DNA from: Candidatus Woesearchaeota archaeon
Lineage (GTDB): Archaea; Nanobdellota; Nanobdellia; Woesearchaeales; GW2011-AR4
Length of the DNA: 64,000 nucleotides
Reading direction: 5' to 3'
NCBI GenBank assembly: GCA_016187465.1
Contig: JACPJQ010000003.1
Coordinates: 310,001-374,000, forward strand
Part shown: piece after piece, positions 17,151 through 25,012 of the stretch
Numbering within the stretch: the stretch's first letter is position 1
Layout of the letters: each line of letters starts with the position of its first letter
The notes under the pieces: generated by a model
What the model was told of the DNA's origin: nothing
The model's database searches: none
The model's input: the letters and a program-made list of their open reading frames with translations, nothing else
Translations under genes and position numbers: made by a program

Positions 17151-17606
17151 GATACCCCCATAACAAGTTTGTGTGATTGTTTATTTATATAAATGTTTCG
17201 TATTTTTGCTAAGAAATTTATAATTTATATAAAAAATTGTTTTCGATATTGAAAAGAAATTAGTTTAGATTTAAGTAAAATTTTGTTAAAAAATAGAAGA
17301 TTCTACCCGCTCGCTACGCTCGCATTATCTTGGCACGTCGGCATTCAGATTTTGTTTGAATATTTTTCGTGCTCCTCCTCCGTGCCAATTTACCGACTTA
17401 AACAGTCACAAGCGGATTACTTTCAGCGACATGCGAGTGAGAGAAGTGAACACGCCCACAGGTCACTGCAGTCAATCAAAAAGTCGCTCTCGTGATTTTT
17501 GATTTTGTTATTGGATTGTTTTTATTGAGTTTTTGAACAAAACTCTTGCGACTATTCAGAAGAACCAGAACTTTTTATCGCATTTTTAAACACAATTTTA
17601 TCCTCT
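17151..17606. other. Long spacer downstream of the small ORF, with a structured GC-rich patch
   Basis: Non-coding by eye. Within it 17308-17503 is clearly richer in GC than its flanks and holds nested complementary arms: CTCGCAT/ATGCGAG (17319-17325, 17431-17437), TTGGCACG/CGTGCCAA (17330-17337, 17381-17388), ATTCA/TGAAT (17343-17347, 17357-17361), and a terminator-like ATCAAAAA/TTTTTGAT (17475-17482, 17496-17503). It could be a structured RNA or a member of the palindromic repeat family seen at 5.9 and 47.6 kb. I could not match it to SRP RNA or RNase P RNA. The 17151-17280 part holds the purF promoter and nothing else evident. Confidence 0.4.
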
Positions 17607-17723
17607 TTACTTATACTTCAAGTCTTCAGTTACATCGTCTGTAAAGAAGCTAAAGCTCTCTTCTTCCCTTTTTTCCATTGCCTCGTTTAGGTTCACAAAC
17701 TTTGCCAAGTCTCTCCTGTTCAT
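17607..17723 (-). CDS. Candidate 38-residue protein
   Basis: An ATG at 17723 reads 38 codons to TAA (MNRRDLAKFVNLN..., an acidic middle KREEESFSFF, and an end TEDLKYK). An AAGGTG ribosome site lies 7 bp before the ATG on this strand. Composition is typical of a soluble, highly charged peptide. It lies between purF and the divergent AbrB-PhoU gene. No family recognised; support is the ribosome site plus protein-like composition. Confidence 0.45.
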   Translation of the reverse strand: MNRRDLAKFVNLNEAMEKREEESFSFFTDDVTEDLKYK

Positions 17724-18006
17724 TTTACACACCTTGCATAGGTTTAGCTTCTCACCTTTTTTCTATAACCTCTTTGCATAGAATTACCTATGTAACTGCT
17801 GGATAGCTTATTGTTTTTATATAATTTGCCCTTAAAGTTTATAATTCCTATAAAATTTATATAAAAAAGGAAGATTTATATATATGTTTAAAGTTCTATA
17901 GCCTGCTATAAAGACTGAAGGGGAATTTTATAATAGCTTAAGTTTTATTTTTATTATTTAAGTCGGATTAAACTGATTTATAAACTTTATAATAAAGGTG
18001 AGTTAA
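17724..18006 (+). promoter_or_regulatory. Promoter region ahead of the AbrB-PhoU gene
   Basis: 283 bp, very AT-rich, with several TATA-like boxes (for example TTTATATATA near 17875-17885). A GGTGA ribosome site at about 17998-18002 decides the TTG start at 18007. No further structure recognised. Confidence 0.4.
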
Positions 18007-18924
18007 TTGAAAAGAAAGGTCATACAAATAGCAAACTCGACACAGCTAGTTTCATTGCCTAGAAAATGGAGTCAGAAATACGGGATTAAAAAAGGTGCTG
18101 AGATTGAGGTGGAAGAGAACGGGAATAAGATTGTGATAAGTACTGAAAGAGGATTTGATGTAGAAAAAGTTGAGTTAGACGTCAGTGAATTAAGGATTAT
18201 GACACAAAGATGTGTTCATGCTTTATACAAAAAAGGGGCTAATGAGATTAAACTTACATTTAACCATCCTGAGTTAATAGAGTCCGTACAAAACGCATTA
18301 GGCAAAGAGGCAGTAGGCTTTGAAATAACGGAACAAGGACCAAATTATTGTGTAATCAAGCATGTCTCAGGCGAATTGCAGGAATTTGATTCTGTGCTTA
18401 GAAGGGCATTTTTAATTTTGCTTTCAATGGCGGATAGTAGTTTGGAGGCAATTAAAAAAAGAGATTTTTCTGCATTAAAAAGTATTTCTCTTTTAGAAGA
18501 AGCTAATAATAGGTTTACAACTTCCTGCAGGAGATTTATCAATAAGATTGGTTATCAAGATCCAAGAAAAACCGGACCTTTATATTACATAGTTGAAGAT
18601 ATGGAAAATGTTGCTGATGAATATAAGTATTTATGTGACTACCTTTATAATCTAAAAAATAAAAAAGTAATCATTGGAAAAGATATTATAGAAATCTATA
18701 AAAAAACAAATGAAATGCTAAAGACTTTTTATGAATTATTTTATAAGTTTGATAAAAATAAGTTAGAACTAATTGGAGAAAGTAGGAGAGAAATTGTTAA
18801 AAATGCTTATAATTTATTTGAAAAAAGTAGAAACCCTACTGATAGAATAATATTACATCATATGCTAGTGATTATACAAAAAATATTTTGTTTTTTAGGG
18901 CCTTATCTAGTTATGAATTTGTAA
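18007..18924 (+). CDS. AbrB-PhoU domain protein (phosphate uptake regulator type)
   Basis: 305 residues. The N-terminal SpoVT/AbrB swapped-hairpin DNA-binding domain (VIQIANSTQLVSLPRKWSQK, residues 4-45) is joined to a helical PhoU-like C-terminal part (about 120-305; EDMENVADEYKYL). Archaeal proteins of this architecture are found with phosphate transport genes and are thought to regulate them, but no transporter is nearby. It starts at TTG with a GGTGA ribosome site 5-9 bases before it. The gene and its surroundings are AT-richer than the purine genes. Confidence 0.8.
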   Translation: MKRKVIQIANSTQLVSLPRKWSQKYGIKKGAEIEVEENGNKIVISTERGFDVEKVELDVSELRIMTQRCVHALYKKGANEIKLTFNHPELIESVQNALGKEAVGFEITEQGPNYCVIKHVSGELQEFDSVLRRAFLILLSMADSSLEAIKKRDFSALKSISLLEEANNRFTTSCRRFINKIGYQDPRKTGPLYYIVEDMENVADEYKYLCDYLYNLKNKKVIIGKDIIEIYKKTNEMLKTFYELFYKFDKNKLELIGESRREIVKNAYNLFEKSRNPTDRIILHHMLVIIQKIFCFLGPYLVMNL

Positions 18925-18925
18925 T

Positions 18926-20518
18926 CTAAAGTAATTTATCGAAATAAAGGTTATTAAAAAAAGACATTTTTTTAGATATGTGAGCTAGTGCATATAATTG
19001 GCCCAATTTTCGTATTTCATCATGAGAGGTATTTCCAGCTACGGCCTTGATTTCTTTCACATGCTTGTCTATCTCTTTTTGTAAATTTAGTAAATTATGA
19101 CCATAACCCAAAATACTAGTAAGAGTAACAATACTTTGAGAGTGAGTTGATAAGATTTCTGCTTCGGGATAATGCGTAAGCTGTGATAATCCATCAATAG
19201 CTTTATCTAAAGCTGAATGTGAAATGGTAATATAATGTTTTGCCTTTTCGGCATAATCAGCTCTCTTTGAATTTCGCACAACCTCATTCCTTGCACCATA
19301 CCTATACATTTGCTCGTTATTTCTGGCATATCGAGTCATAATAAGATCCCTTTTTCTAAAACTTCTAAAAAATTGAATTAATTGCCTATCTAATCCTATG
19401 TCTTCAAACTCTGCACGATTACCAAATTTCATCAATAAGAATTGACGATATTTTGTACTCTTATCAAATTCCGATAGTCCCAAACTATAAGAGTTCACAA
19501 TGTGAAAAAAATCTTCAAGGTAATGCCCAAATTTTCCAGTTGCAGTATCCCAATGCGCATAGCTCTCATTAACCCTATCATGACTTATTATATAACCATC
19601 TGGTGTTAACATTTCCTTTCTGTGACTATTTCCATTAGGAGCTGGTTTTGATACGGCTCTTATAATAGCCTCGTACAAATCTTTTTCGCTCTTAAATCTT
19701 ATAACCCCTAACTCGAGTCCTGAGTTTGTTTCCGCATCATCTCTTATTCTTGCTATTCTTTCATCTGCTAGAGATAAACTATCAAATATTTGTGCACCTA
19801 AATTGATTAATTCATTTTCTAAATCTGAAATTACAAAGCTTAAATTAGGTTGGGCATATGTCAATTTTTGAGCATTCCCTACGGCTTCTTGGACATTGGA
19901 CTTATACCTGCTAATAATTATGTCTGGTCTTTTTTGAACTTGTGCTATCTCTTCAGGAACGGTCTTATGGAAATGCTCCTGCCATAATATCAAATCTTCC
20001 AAATTTTTTTCCAAAATCATTGACTTAATTCTTTCAGCATTATTACTTCCACTGTTGATTTCGCTATTAAGAACCCTAAAGATTTCACCAATATCAGGAC
20101 CCGGAACAAGCTGGGTCACAATAAGTGCGAGGCCGTCATATTCTAAAGGCTGAAATCTAACTGGAGCTAAATAAAATTGATCTCTGCTAAAATTTTCGCT
20201 TGTAAACTTCGCATCACGATATGCTTGGTGAGCATCTTCTATCGGCATACTTTTAATGAAATGACCGGTTTGTGTGCTGTAACCACCTACAGCAGCGTCA
20301 TCCTTATGCACTGTAAACATTACTTTATTATACTTACCTCCCTCAAGATTTTGAAATAAAAGAGATAATGCATCCTTAGCTCTTTGCAAATAACTTGCAT
20401 CTTGGGTGCATTCATAATGGCTCATATAATTCTCAAAAGTAGCCCACAAAGCAACATCCCTATCAACTATATTTTTCCATTTTCCTTCTTTTGTTAGCTT
20501 ACCTAACACTTCAGTCAC
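18926..20518 (-). CDS. Large orphan protein, possibly kinase-like (APH-type)
   Basis: 530 residues, cytoplasmic, no signal or membrane segment. Not confidently recognised. GLALIVTQLVPGPDIGEIF around residue 135 looks like the hinge of aminoglycoside/choline-kinase-like proteins, and HDRVNESYAHWD with GHYLEDFFHIV around residues 315-345 could correspond to their catalytic and Asp-Phe loops, though the exact HxDxxxxN pattern is missing. The rest is helical, with many Arg/Tyr residues (RYARNNEQMYRYGARNE). Convergent with the AbrB-PhoU gene with a 1 bp gap. The kinase link is a guess. Confidence 0.7.
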   Translation of the reverse strand: MTEVLGKLTKEGKWKNIVDRDVALWATFENYMSHYECTQDASYLQRAKDALSLLFQNLEGGKYNKVMFTVHKDDAAVGGYSTQTGHFIKSMPIEDAHQAYRDAKFTSENFSRDQFYLAPVRFQPLEYDGLALIVTQLVPGPDIGEIFRVLNSEINSGSNNAERIKSMILEKNLEDLILWQEHFHKTVPEEIAQVQKRPDIIISRYKSNVQEAVGNAQKLTYAQPNLSFVISDLENELINLGAQIFDSLSLADERIARIRDDAETNSGLELGVIRFKSEKDLYEAIIRAVSKPAPNGNSHRKEMLTPDGYIISHDRVNESYAHWDTATGKFGHYLEDFFHIVNSYSLGLSEFDKSTKYRQFLLMKFGNRAEFEDIGLDRQLIQFFRSFRKRDLIMTRYARNNEQMYRYGARNEVVRNSKRADYAEKAKHYITISHSALDKAIDGLSQLTHYPEAEILSTHSQSIVTLTSILGYGHNLLNLQKEIDKHVKEIKAVAGNTSHDEIRKLGQLYALAHISKKMSFFNNLYFDKLL

Positions 20519-20806
20519 CGTTTAATCATTAACTCACTTTTAGACTCTAATTGAAGAGTGAGTACAAAACTTATAGCCCACCAACTACCTCTTTAGTCTA
20601 CTCTAATGCTATTAAGCCAATCTACTTTTTAAATCTATCGCTTTTATATAAATTATATAAAAAATTTGATATTGAAATTGATTTTCGATTGTAAATTTAA
20701 AATCTTAAACCAGTTTCATAGAACTTAACAATTGTTAACTTATATTTAAAATTTTTGGTAGTACTTATCAAAAAAATTATAAACAATCAGTAAAGCCTGT
20801 TTATTG
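20519..20806 (+). promoter_or_regulatory. purD promoter region with palindrome
   Basis: 288 bp spacer without an ORF. The perfect 14-bp palindrome TTAACAATTGTTAA at 20725-20738 sits directly before a TATA-like TATATTTAAAA (20740-20750), about 60-80 bp from the purD start. A 7-bp inverted pair ACTCACT/AGTGAGT occurs near 20530 and 20555, by the start of the orphan gene. An operator function is suspected; the palindrome was not seen upstream of purA, purF or purP. Confidence 0.4.
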
Positions 20807-22117
20807 ATGAAAGTTCTTTTAATTGGTTCAGGCGCAAGAGAGCATGTTATAGCAGAAACTCTGAAGAAAAATAAGCAAACAATTCTTTATTCGTATTTAA
20901 AATCAAAAAATCCAGGCATCATTTCATTATCAAAAGGTTTTGAAATTGGAAATTACAATGATTTAGGCAGAATAAGTGATTACGCCAAAAAAATAAAGCC
21001 GGATCTAGCTTTTATCGGCCCAGAAGAGCCTTTAAGCAATGGGGTTGCGGATTTATTAACAGAATCAAATATTAATGCAGTAGGCCCGACTAAAAGCCTT
21101 GCAAGGCTTGAGACAAGCAAGTCATTCACAAGAAATTTGCTGAAAAAGTACAGGATTGAAGGCAATCCAAAATTTGAAATTTTTAATAGAGAGAATATCA
21201 AAAATGCCAAAGGCTTTATTGATGATTTGAATGGATGCGTTATCAAGCCTGACGGATTGACAGGTGGGAAAGGAGTCAAAGTCCAAGGCGACCATTTTAA
21301 AACAAATAAAGAGGCATTAGAGTATTGCAATGAAGTCCTGCAAACCCATCCGTCAGTTGTTGTTGAGGAAAAATTTGAAGGCGAGGAATTTTCTCTGCAA
21401 TGCTTGAGTGACGGAAAGAATGTAATTGCAATGCCCCCTGTGCAGGACCACAAAAGGGCTTTTGTTAACGACAAAGGGCCGAATACCGGAGGCATGGGCT
21501 CATACTCCTGCGAAGACCATCTGCTTCCATTCCTGACAAAAAAAGAGATAGATAAAGGATTAATAATAACCCAGAAAGTTGCCGATGCCATCTACAGGGA
21601 AACCGGAGAGTTTTACAAAGGAGTTATGTATGCAGGCCTAATCTTAACAAAAGAAGGGGTTAAATTGCTTGAGTACAATGCAAGGTTTGGTGATCCAGAG
21701 GCAATGAATGTCGTGCCTCTGCTTGAAACTGATTTTATTGAAGTCTGCAATGCAATGATAAACCAGAATTTAAATAAAATAAAAATAAAATTCCAAAACA
21801 AGGCAACTGTTTGCAAGTATCTTGTGCCTGAGGGGTATCCTGATAATCCTGCCAAGAATAAGAAAATCAATATCAGAAAAGTCCCGCAAAATGCAAGAAT
21901 TTATTACGCTTCTGTAGAGCAGCGAGAGGACGGATTGTACTCCACATCCTCTAGGGCAATTGCGTGTTTTGGGATTGCAGATAATTTAGAAAATGCTGAA
22001 AGAATAGCAGAAGAAGCGACAAAATCAGTTAAGGGAAGGTTATTCCATAGAGAAGACATTGGCACTAAAAGGCTGATAGAGAAAAGGGTAAATCACATGA
22101 AAGAAATTTTAGGTTAA
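20807..22117 (+). CDS. purD: Phosphoribosylamine-glycine ligase
   Basis: ATP-grasp enzyme making GAR from phosphoribosylamine and glycine. Motifs: IGSGAREHVI at the N-terminus, VIKPDGLTGGKGVKV, EEKFEGEEFSL, PNTGGMGSYS, and LEYNARFGDPEA with the metal-binding Asn. 436 residues from the ATG at 20807; a TTG directly before it is in frame but less likely. Intact and of usual length. Confidence 0.96.
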   Translation: MKVLLIGSGAREHVIAETLKKNKQTILYSYLKSKNPGIISLSKGFEIGNYNDLGRISDYAKKIKPDLAFIGPEEPLSNGVADLLTESNINAVGPTKSLARLETSKSFTRNLLKKYRIEGNPKFEIFNRENIKNAKGFIDDLNGCVIKPDGLTGGKGVKVQGDHFKTNKEALEYCNEVLQTHPSVVVEEKFEGEEFSLQCLSDGKNVIAMPPVQDHKRAFVNDKGPNTGGMGSYSCEDHLLPFLTKKEIDKGLIITQKVADAIYRETGEFYKGVMYAGLILTKEGVKLLEYNARFGDPEAMNVVPLLETDFIEVCNAMINQNLNKIKIKFQNKATVCKYLVPEGYPDNPAKNKKINIRKVPQNARIYYASVEQREDGLYSTSSRAIACFGIADNLENAERIAEEATKSVKGRLFHREDIGTKRLIEKRVNHMKEILG

Positions 22118-22164
22118 ATCCAAAAATAAAAACCTTTAAATATTTCCAATAGAATTCCACCGCA

Positions 22165-22869
22165 ATGGCAAAAAAAAGAGGCAAGTCAAAAGCTAAAGTT
22201 GCTTCTAGAAAACCTGTTAAAAAACCAAAAGCCGCTGGAAAAAGCGCAGACAGCAGTGTAGAAACTGCAAAGCCAATCAAGGACGCTTTGCATGATCTTG
22301 AGATTCTTGCCGAAGAAAAGAAAATCGAGAATAAAGTTGAGGGTCTTGGAAAGAGTGAGGAAATTTTAAGCAACAAAGCCACGGATATCCTAAAAGAAGA
22401 AAAAAAGATTGAGAAAGAGTCAGAGGAGGTTGAAAAGCTGGAGAAAGAGATTAAAAAAGAAGTAACAGCAAAGCCATTAAAAGAATTAAGCATTAAGGAT
22501 CTGAACAAGGGGATTATAGGCGCTTTTATCGGAGTTGTTGCGCATTTTGCATTTGTATACGGCAAGGAAATAGCAACCCAGATAAGCACAACAAGGGCCA
22601 CAGTGTTGATTGTTTTTTCTTATGTGCTGATAATCCTCCTCATGTACGAAACGGGTTACAGGGAGATTAAGGAAAAAAGACTGCTCGGGATACTACCAAA
22701 AAGGGCAACAGTGATATACTTGACGTCTATCATAATGATTCCCATCATATTCCTTTTATTTAACCAGCTTAACTTCTCCGATTACATTGGGCTGTACAAG
22801 GATATTGCAGTCACATCAGTTCTTGCGTCTGTAGGCGCCGGAACAGCCGATTTGATAGGAAGAAATTAG
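22165..22869 (+). CDS. DUF2391-like membrane protein with charged N-terminus
   Basis: 234 residues. Residues 1-110 are Lys/Glu-rich (KKRGKSKAKVASRKPVKK, then a predicted coiled coil around EEKKIEKESEEVEKLEKE). From about residue 115 there are four hydrophobic segments, including GIIGAFIGVVAHFAF and VLIVFSYVLIILLMY, ending AGTADLIGRN. The membrane part resembles the DUF2391 family, function unknown; the assignment is from memory of its pattern. A TATA-like TTTAAATATT lies 22-31 bp before the ATG. Confidence 0.7.
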   Translation: MAKKRGKSKAKVASRKPVKKPKAAGKSADSSVETAKPIKDALHDLEILAEEKKIENKVEGLGKSEEILSNKATDILKEEKKIEKESEEVEKLEKEIKKEVTAKPLKELSIKDLNKGIIGAFIGVVAHFAFVYGKEIATQISTTRATVLIVFSYVLIILLMYETGYREIKEKRLLGILPKRATVIYLTSIIMIPIIFLLFNQLNFSDYIGLYKDIAVTSVLASVGAGTADLIGRN

Positions 22870-22905
22870 AAAGATTTTTATTAATTGTTTGAAATTCAGT
22901 TCTTG

Positions 22906-23460
22906 ATGAAAAGCCAACTAAAGCAGTCAATAACTGAAAAGCGCAATTCGCTTTCAAAGGAAGAGTTAATAAGTAATACGAATAAGATTAAGAATGCCTT
23001 ATTCAATCTTGCACAGTATAAAAAATCCAAAACAGTGATGTTCTACGTTTCCTTCAACAGCGAGGTTGGCACGCATGATATGATAAAAGAAGCCTTGAAA
23101 AACAAAATGGTTGCTGTGCCGAAAGTCGAGAATCATGAGATAGAGCCTTCAATAATAATAGATTTTGACAGTCTTATCCCTTCAAAATTCGGAATTCTCG
23201 AGCCTATCGAACTCATGAAGGTAGCCTACAAAAATATTGACTTGGTTTTGGTGCCGGGCATAGCTTTTGACAAAGAATGCCACAGAATCGGCTACGGATT
23301 CGGGTATTATGACAAATTCCTGAAAAAAGTGCCAAAAGCAGTCAAGATAGGCTTGGCTTTTGACTTCCAGGTTGTTGACAAAGTCCCAAGAGAGGAACAT
23401 GATGTGCCTGTTGATTTGATTGTTACTGAGAAAAGAGTTGTGGAGTGCAGGAAAATTTAG
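22906..23460 (+). CDS. 5-formyltetrahydrofolate cyclo-ligase family protein
   Basis: 184 residues from the ATG at 22906 (an in-frame TTG lies 21 bp upstream). Family marks: TVMFYVSFNSEVGTHDMI, LVLVPGIAFDKECHRIGYG and the ATP-binding loop GYGFGYYDKFL. The enzyme returns 5-formyl-THF to methenyl-THF. In an organism using formate-dependent PurP for one purine step, folate use may be limited, so its true substrate is open. Confidence 0.88.
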   Translation: MKSQLKQSITEKRNSLSKEELISNTNKIKNALFNLAQYKKSKTVMFYVSFNSEVGTHDMIKEALKNKMVAVPKVENHEIEPSIIIDFDSLIPSKFGILEPIELMKVAYKNIDLVLVPGIAFDKECHRIGYGFGYYDKFLKKVPKAVKIGLAFDFQVVDKVPREEHDVPVDLIVTEKRVVECRKI

Positions 23461-23592
23461 TTCTAATGAAAAATACGTCAGCCTCTTTATAAATAATCTT
23501 TGCCCATCTTTAACAAAAAATCCAGAATAAACTGAAATAATTTCAGGCTCTTATATTTATAAAGTTTATCCATTAGGTTACTATAAATTAAA
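23461..23592. other. Spacer between cyclo-ligase and tRNA-Gly
   Basis: 132 bp, AT-rich, both neighbours pointing into it. It contains TTTATAAA-type strings and no clear hairpin or small RNA boxes. Probably just the two 3' ends. Confidence 0.3.
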
Positions 23593-23690
23593 TGCGCCAG
23601 CCGAGATTCGAACTCCCGATTTTAGCATTACTAAAATTCTCGGGTGAGAGCCTTGGCAAGGCCCTATCATAGCCACTAGATCACTGGCGC
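23593..23690 (-). tRNA. tRNA-Gly (GCC) with 26-nt intron in the T arm
   Basis: Acceptor GCGCCAG pairs with CTGGCGC, discriminator A. The anticodon arm is GGGCC-TTGCCAA-GGCTC, anticodon GCC. The T arm is complete (CCGAG-TTCGAAT-CTCGG) only when 26 bases at 23613-23638 are removed, placing the intron between the T stem and T loop (about 53/54). The precursor folds as a bulge-helix type site: CCCG with CGGG around two 3-nt bulges (AG^A and AG^T), plus an inner 7-bp stem ATTTTAG/CTAAAAT. CCA is not encoded. Transcribed after tRNA-Val. Confidence 0.93.
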
Positions 23691-23700
23691 ATTAAGCAAA

Positions 23701-23790
23701 TGGGCCTGACCAGATTCGAACTGGTGACCTACACCGCTCTCAAGCCTTAACATTGTAAGGGTGTTGTCATAACCGCTAGACCACAGGCCC
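23701..23790 (-). tRNA. tRNA-Val (UAC) with 17-nt intron at 37/38
   Basis: Acceptor GGGCCTG pairs with CAGGCCC, discriminator A. D stem GTC/GAC; anticodon stem ACACC/GGTGT; T arm ACCAG-TTCGAAT-CTGGT. The anticodon loop is 24 nt long; removing 17 nt (23737-23753) gives CTTACAC with anticodon UAC. The splice site is a bulge-helix-bulge: CTTA pairs with TGAG, flanked by bulges CA^A and AG^C, with the anticodon stem as outer helix. No CCA encoded. A TATA-like TTTTTATAC lies some 30 bp upstream, probably serving both tRNAs. Confidence 0.93.
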
Positions 23791-23833
23791 AAAATAAGGT
23801 TTTTGTATTAATGGAGTGTATAAAAATGTTTTG

Positions 23834-24130
23834 CTACACTACGACTAATAATTTGGAATTCCCGCAGTAGAAATAGCTTCTTGCATTCTTCAGATTGAGA
23901 TATTTCTTGATTCTGTTCAGCTGTTTTTTTGCCTTTAATATGCGGTAAGAGCATTTGACTTCGTACAAGTCCAGCCTGTTGCCTTTCTGCGCCATTATAT
24001 CAATTTCCCCTAAAGAACGCTTTGAATGCTTCAAAGGAACATTTACAGATATAGAATCATAGTCGTCCTTTATTTTATTCCTTAGCTCTAAAACATACCT
24101 GTCATGCTTGGAAAGTTTGGGAGTTTTCAT
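23834..24130 (-). CDS. PD-(D/E)XK nuclease-like small protein
   Basis: 98 residues from the second ATG (24130); an ATG 9 bp upstream is in frame. GEIDIMAQ followed by LDLYEVKCS gives the Asp and E-x-K of the restriction-endonuclease-like fold seen in Holliday-junction resolvases and repair nucleases. An early Lys/Arg-rich region could contact DNA. It is too short to assign to Hjc. Alone on its strand, between the tRNAs and divergent scpA. Confidence 0.72.
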   Translation of the reverse strand: MKTPKLSKHDRYVLELRNKIKDDYDSISVNVPLKHSKRSLGEIDIMAQKGNRLDLYEVKCSYRILKAKKQLNRIKKYLNLKNARSYFYCGNSKLLVVV

Positions 24131-24229
24131 CACAAACAATAAAGCCTTCGAATAACATGTTTATATATTTTTTCTTTTTCACGGGTAATAAATAAATTTA
24201 AATAGAACAAATACTGCAAATTGCATAAA

Positions 24230-24997
24230 ATGGATCCTCATGAAAGGATTTTTAGCATATTGCTTTCAAAAGCTGATGAAGTAACCTGGCAGAGCATACT
24301 CTATGAGCTTGTAAGGAACGAGCAGATGGACCCATGGGATATAGATGTAAGCATCCTGGCCCAGAAATACATTGATATGCTTAGAAGCCTTAAAGAGCAT
24401 GATTTTCGCGTTTCAGGCAAGGTTCTGCTGGCGGCAGCCATCCTGCTCAAGATTAAATCAAATAAGCTCGTCGGCGAGGATTTAAGCGAGCTTGACCGGC
24501 TTTTAATTGGAGTGGAAGAGGAGATGGAAGAGCTTGGATTTGAGGAGACAAGGGAGATACACAAACTGGATGAGATACCTGCCCTAATACCAAGAACTCC
24601 CCAGCCAAGAAAAAGAAAAGTATCAATTTTTGACCTGGTTGAGGCTTTAGAAAGGGCATTGGAGGTAAAGAAAAGAAGATTGCTTAATTCCATCCCGCCG
24701 CTTAACCTGGAAGCGCCCAAAAAGAAAAGGGATGTGACTGAAATCATAAGGGAAGTCTATGGCCAAATAAAATCCTTCTTTTTCAAGGCATTGGGCGGAA
24801 AATTGACGTTTACAAATCTTTTGCCTTCTGAATCAAAAGAAGACAAAGTGCATACTTTCATACCCCTGCTGCACTTAGCCCAGCAGAATAAGATTGAGCT
24901 TATGCAGGAATCTCCGTTTGGAGAGATACAGATAATGCTGAAGAGGAAGGAAGAGCAGCAAGAGATTGCAAAGAAAAGTGAGATTGTTGAAGGATAA
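24230..24997 (+). CDS. scpA: Segregation and condensation protein A
   Basis: Kleisin subunit that bridges SMC heads in chromosome compaction. It starts at the ATG 24230, with a TATA-like TTTAAATAG about 28-36 bp upstream. N-terminal helical SMC-binding part NEQMDPWDIDVSILAQKYID and AAAILLKIKSNKL; acidic and basic linker; winged-helix C-terminus (FLPLLHLAQQ-like pattern FIPLLHLAQQNKIELMQE). 255 residues. No scpB or smc nearby. Confidence 0.9.
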   Translation: MDPHERIFSILLSKADEVTWQSILYELVRNEQMDPWDIDVSILAQKYIDMLRSLKEHDFRVSGKVLLAAAILLKIKSNKLVGEDLSELDRLLIGVEEEMEELGFEETREIHKLDEIPALIPRTPQPRKRKVSIFDLVEALERALEVKKRRLLNSIPPLNLEAPKKKRDVTEIIREVYGQIKSFFFKALGGKLTFTNLLPSESKEDKVHTFIPLLHLAQQNKIELMQESPFGEIQIMLKRKEEQQEIAKKSEIVEG

Positions 24998-25012
24998 AAA
25001 TAATTTTTATAA

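Noticed and set aside
17283..17495. 70-codon plus-strand frame in the purF upstream gap
   Set aside because: It starts in an AT-rich spacer, lacks a ribosome site or TATA box, and its residues reflect the palindromic GC-rich patch rather than a protein.
17308..17503. SRP RNA or RNase P RNA
   Set aside because: I could not find the SRP helix 8 motif or the RNase P conserved regions on either strand.
20980..21591. 203-codon minus-strand frame opposite purD
   Set aside because: Shadow of the intact purD gene; no promoter or protein-like motifs.
22065..22601. 178-codon minus-strand frame opposite the DUF2391-like gene
   Set aside because: Phe/Ser-rich mirror of the Lys/Glu-rich coding strand.
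23737..23753. Reading the tRNA with the long anticodon loop as Ser(UGA) or Leu(UAA)
   Set aside because: Other splice frames give these anticodons, but the variable region is 5 nt (class I) and only the Val(UAC) frame gives a bulge-helix-bulge at 37/38.
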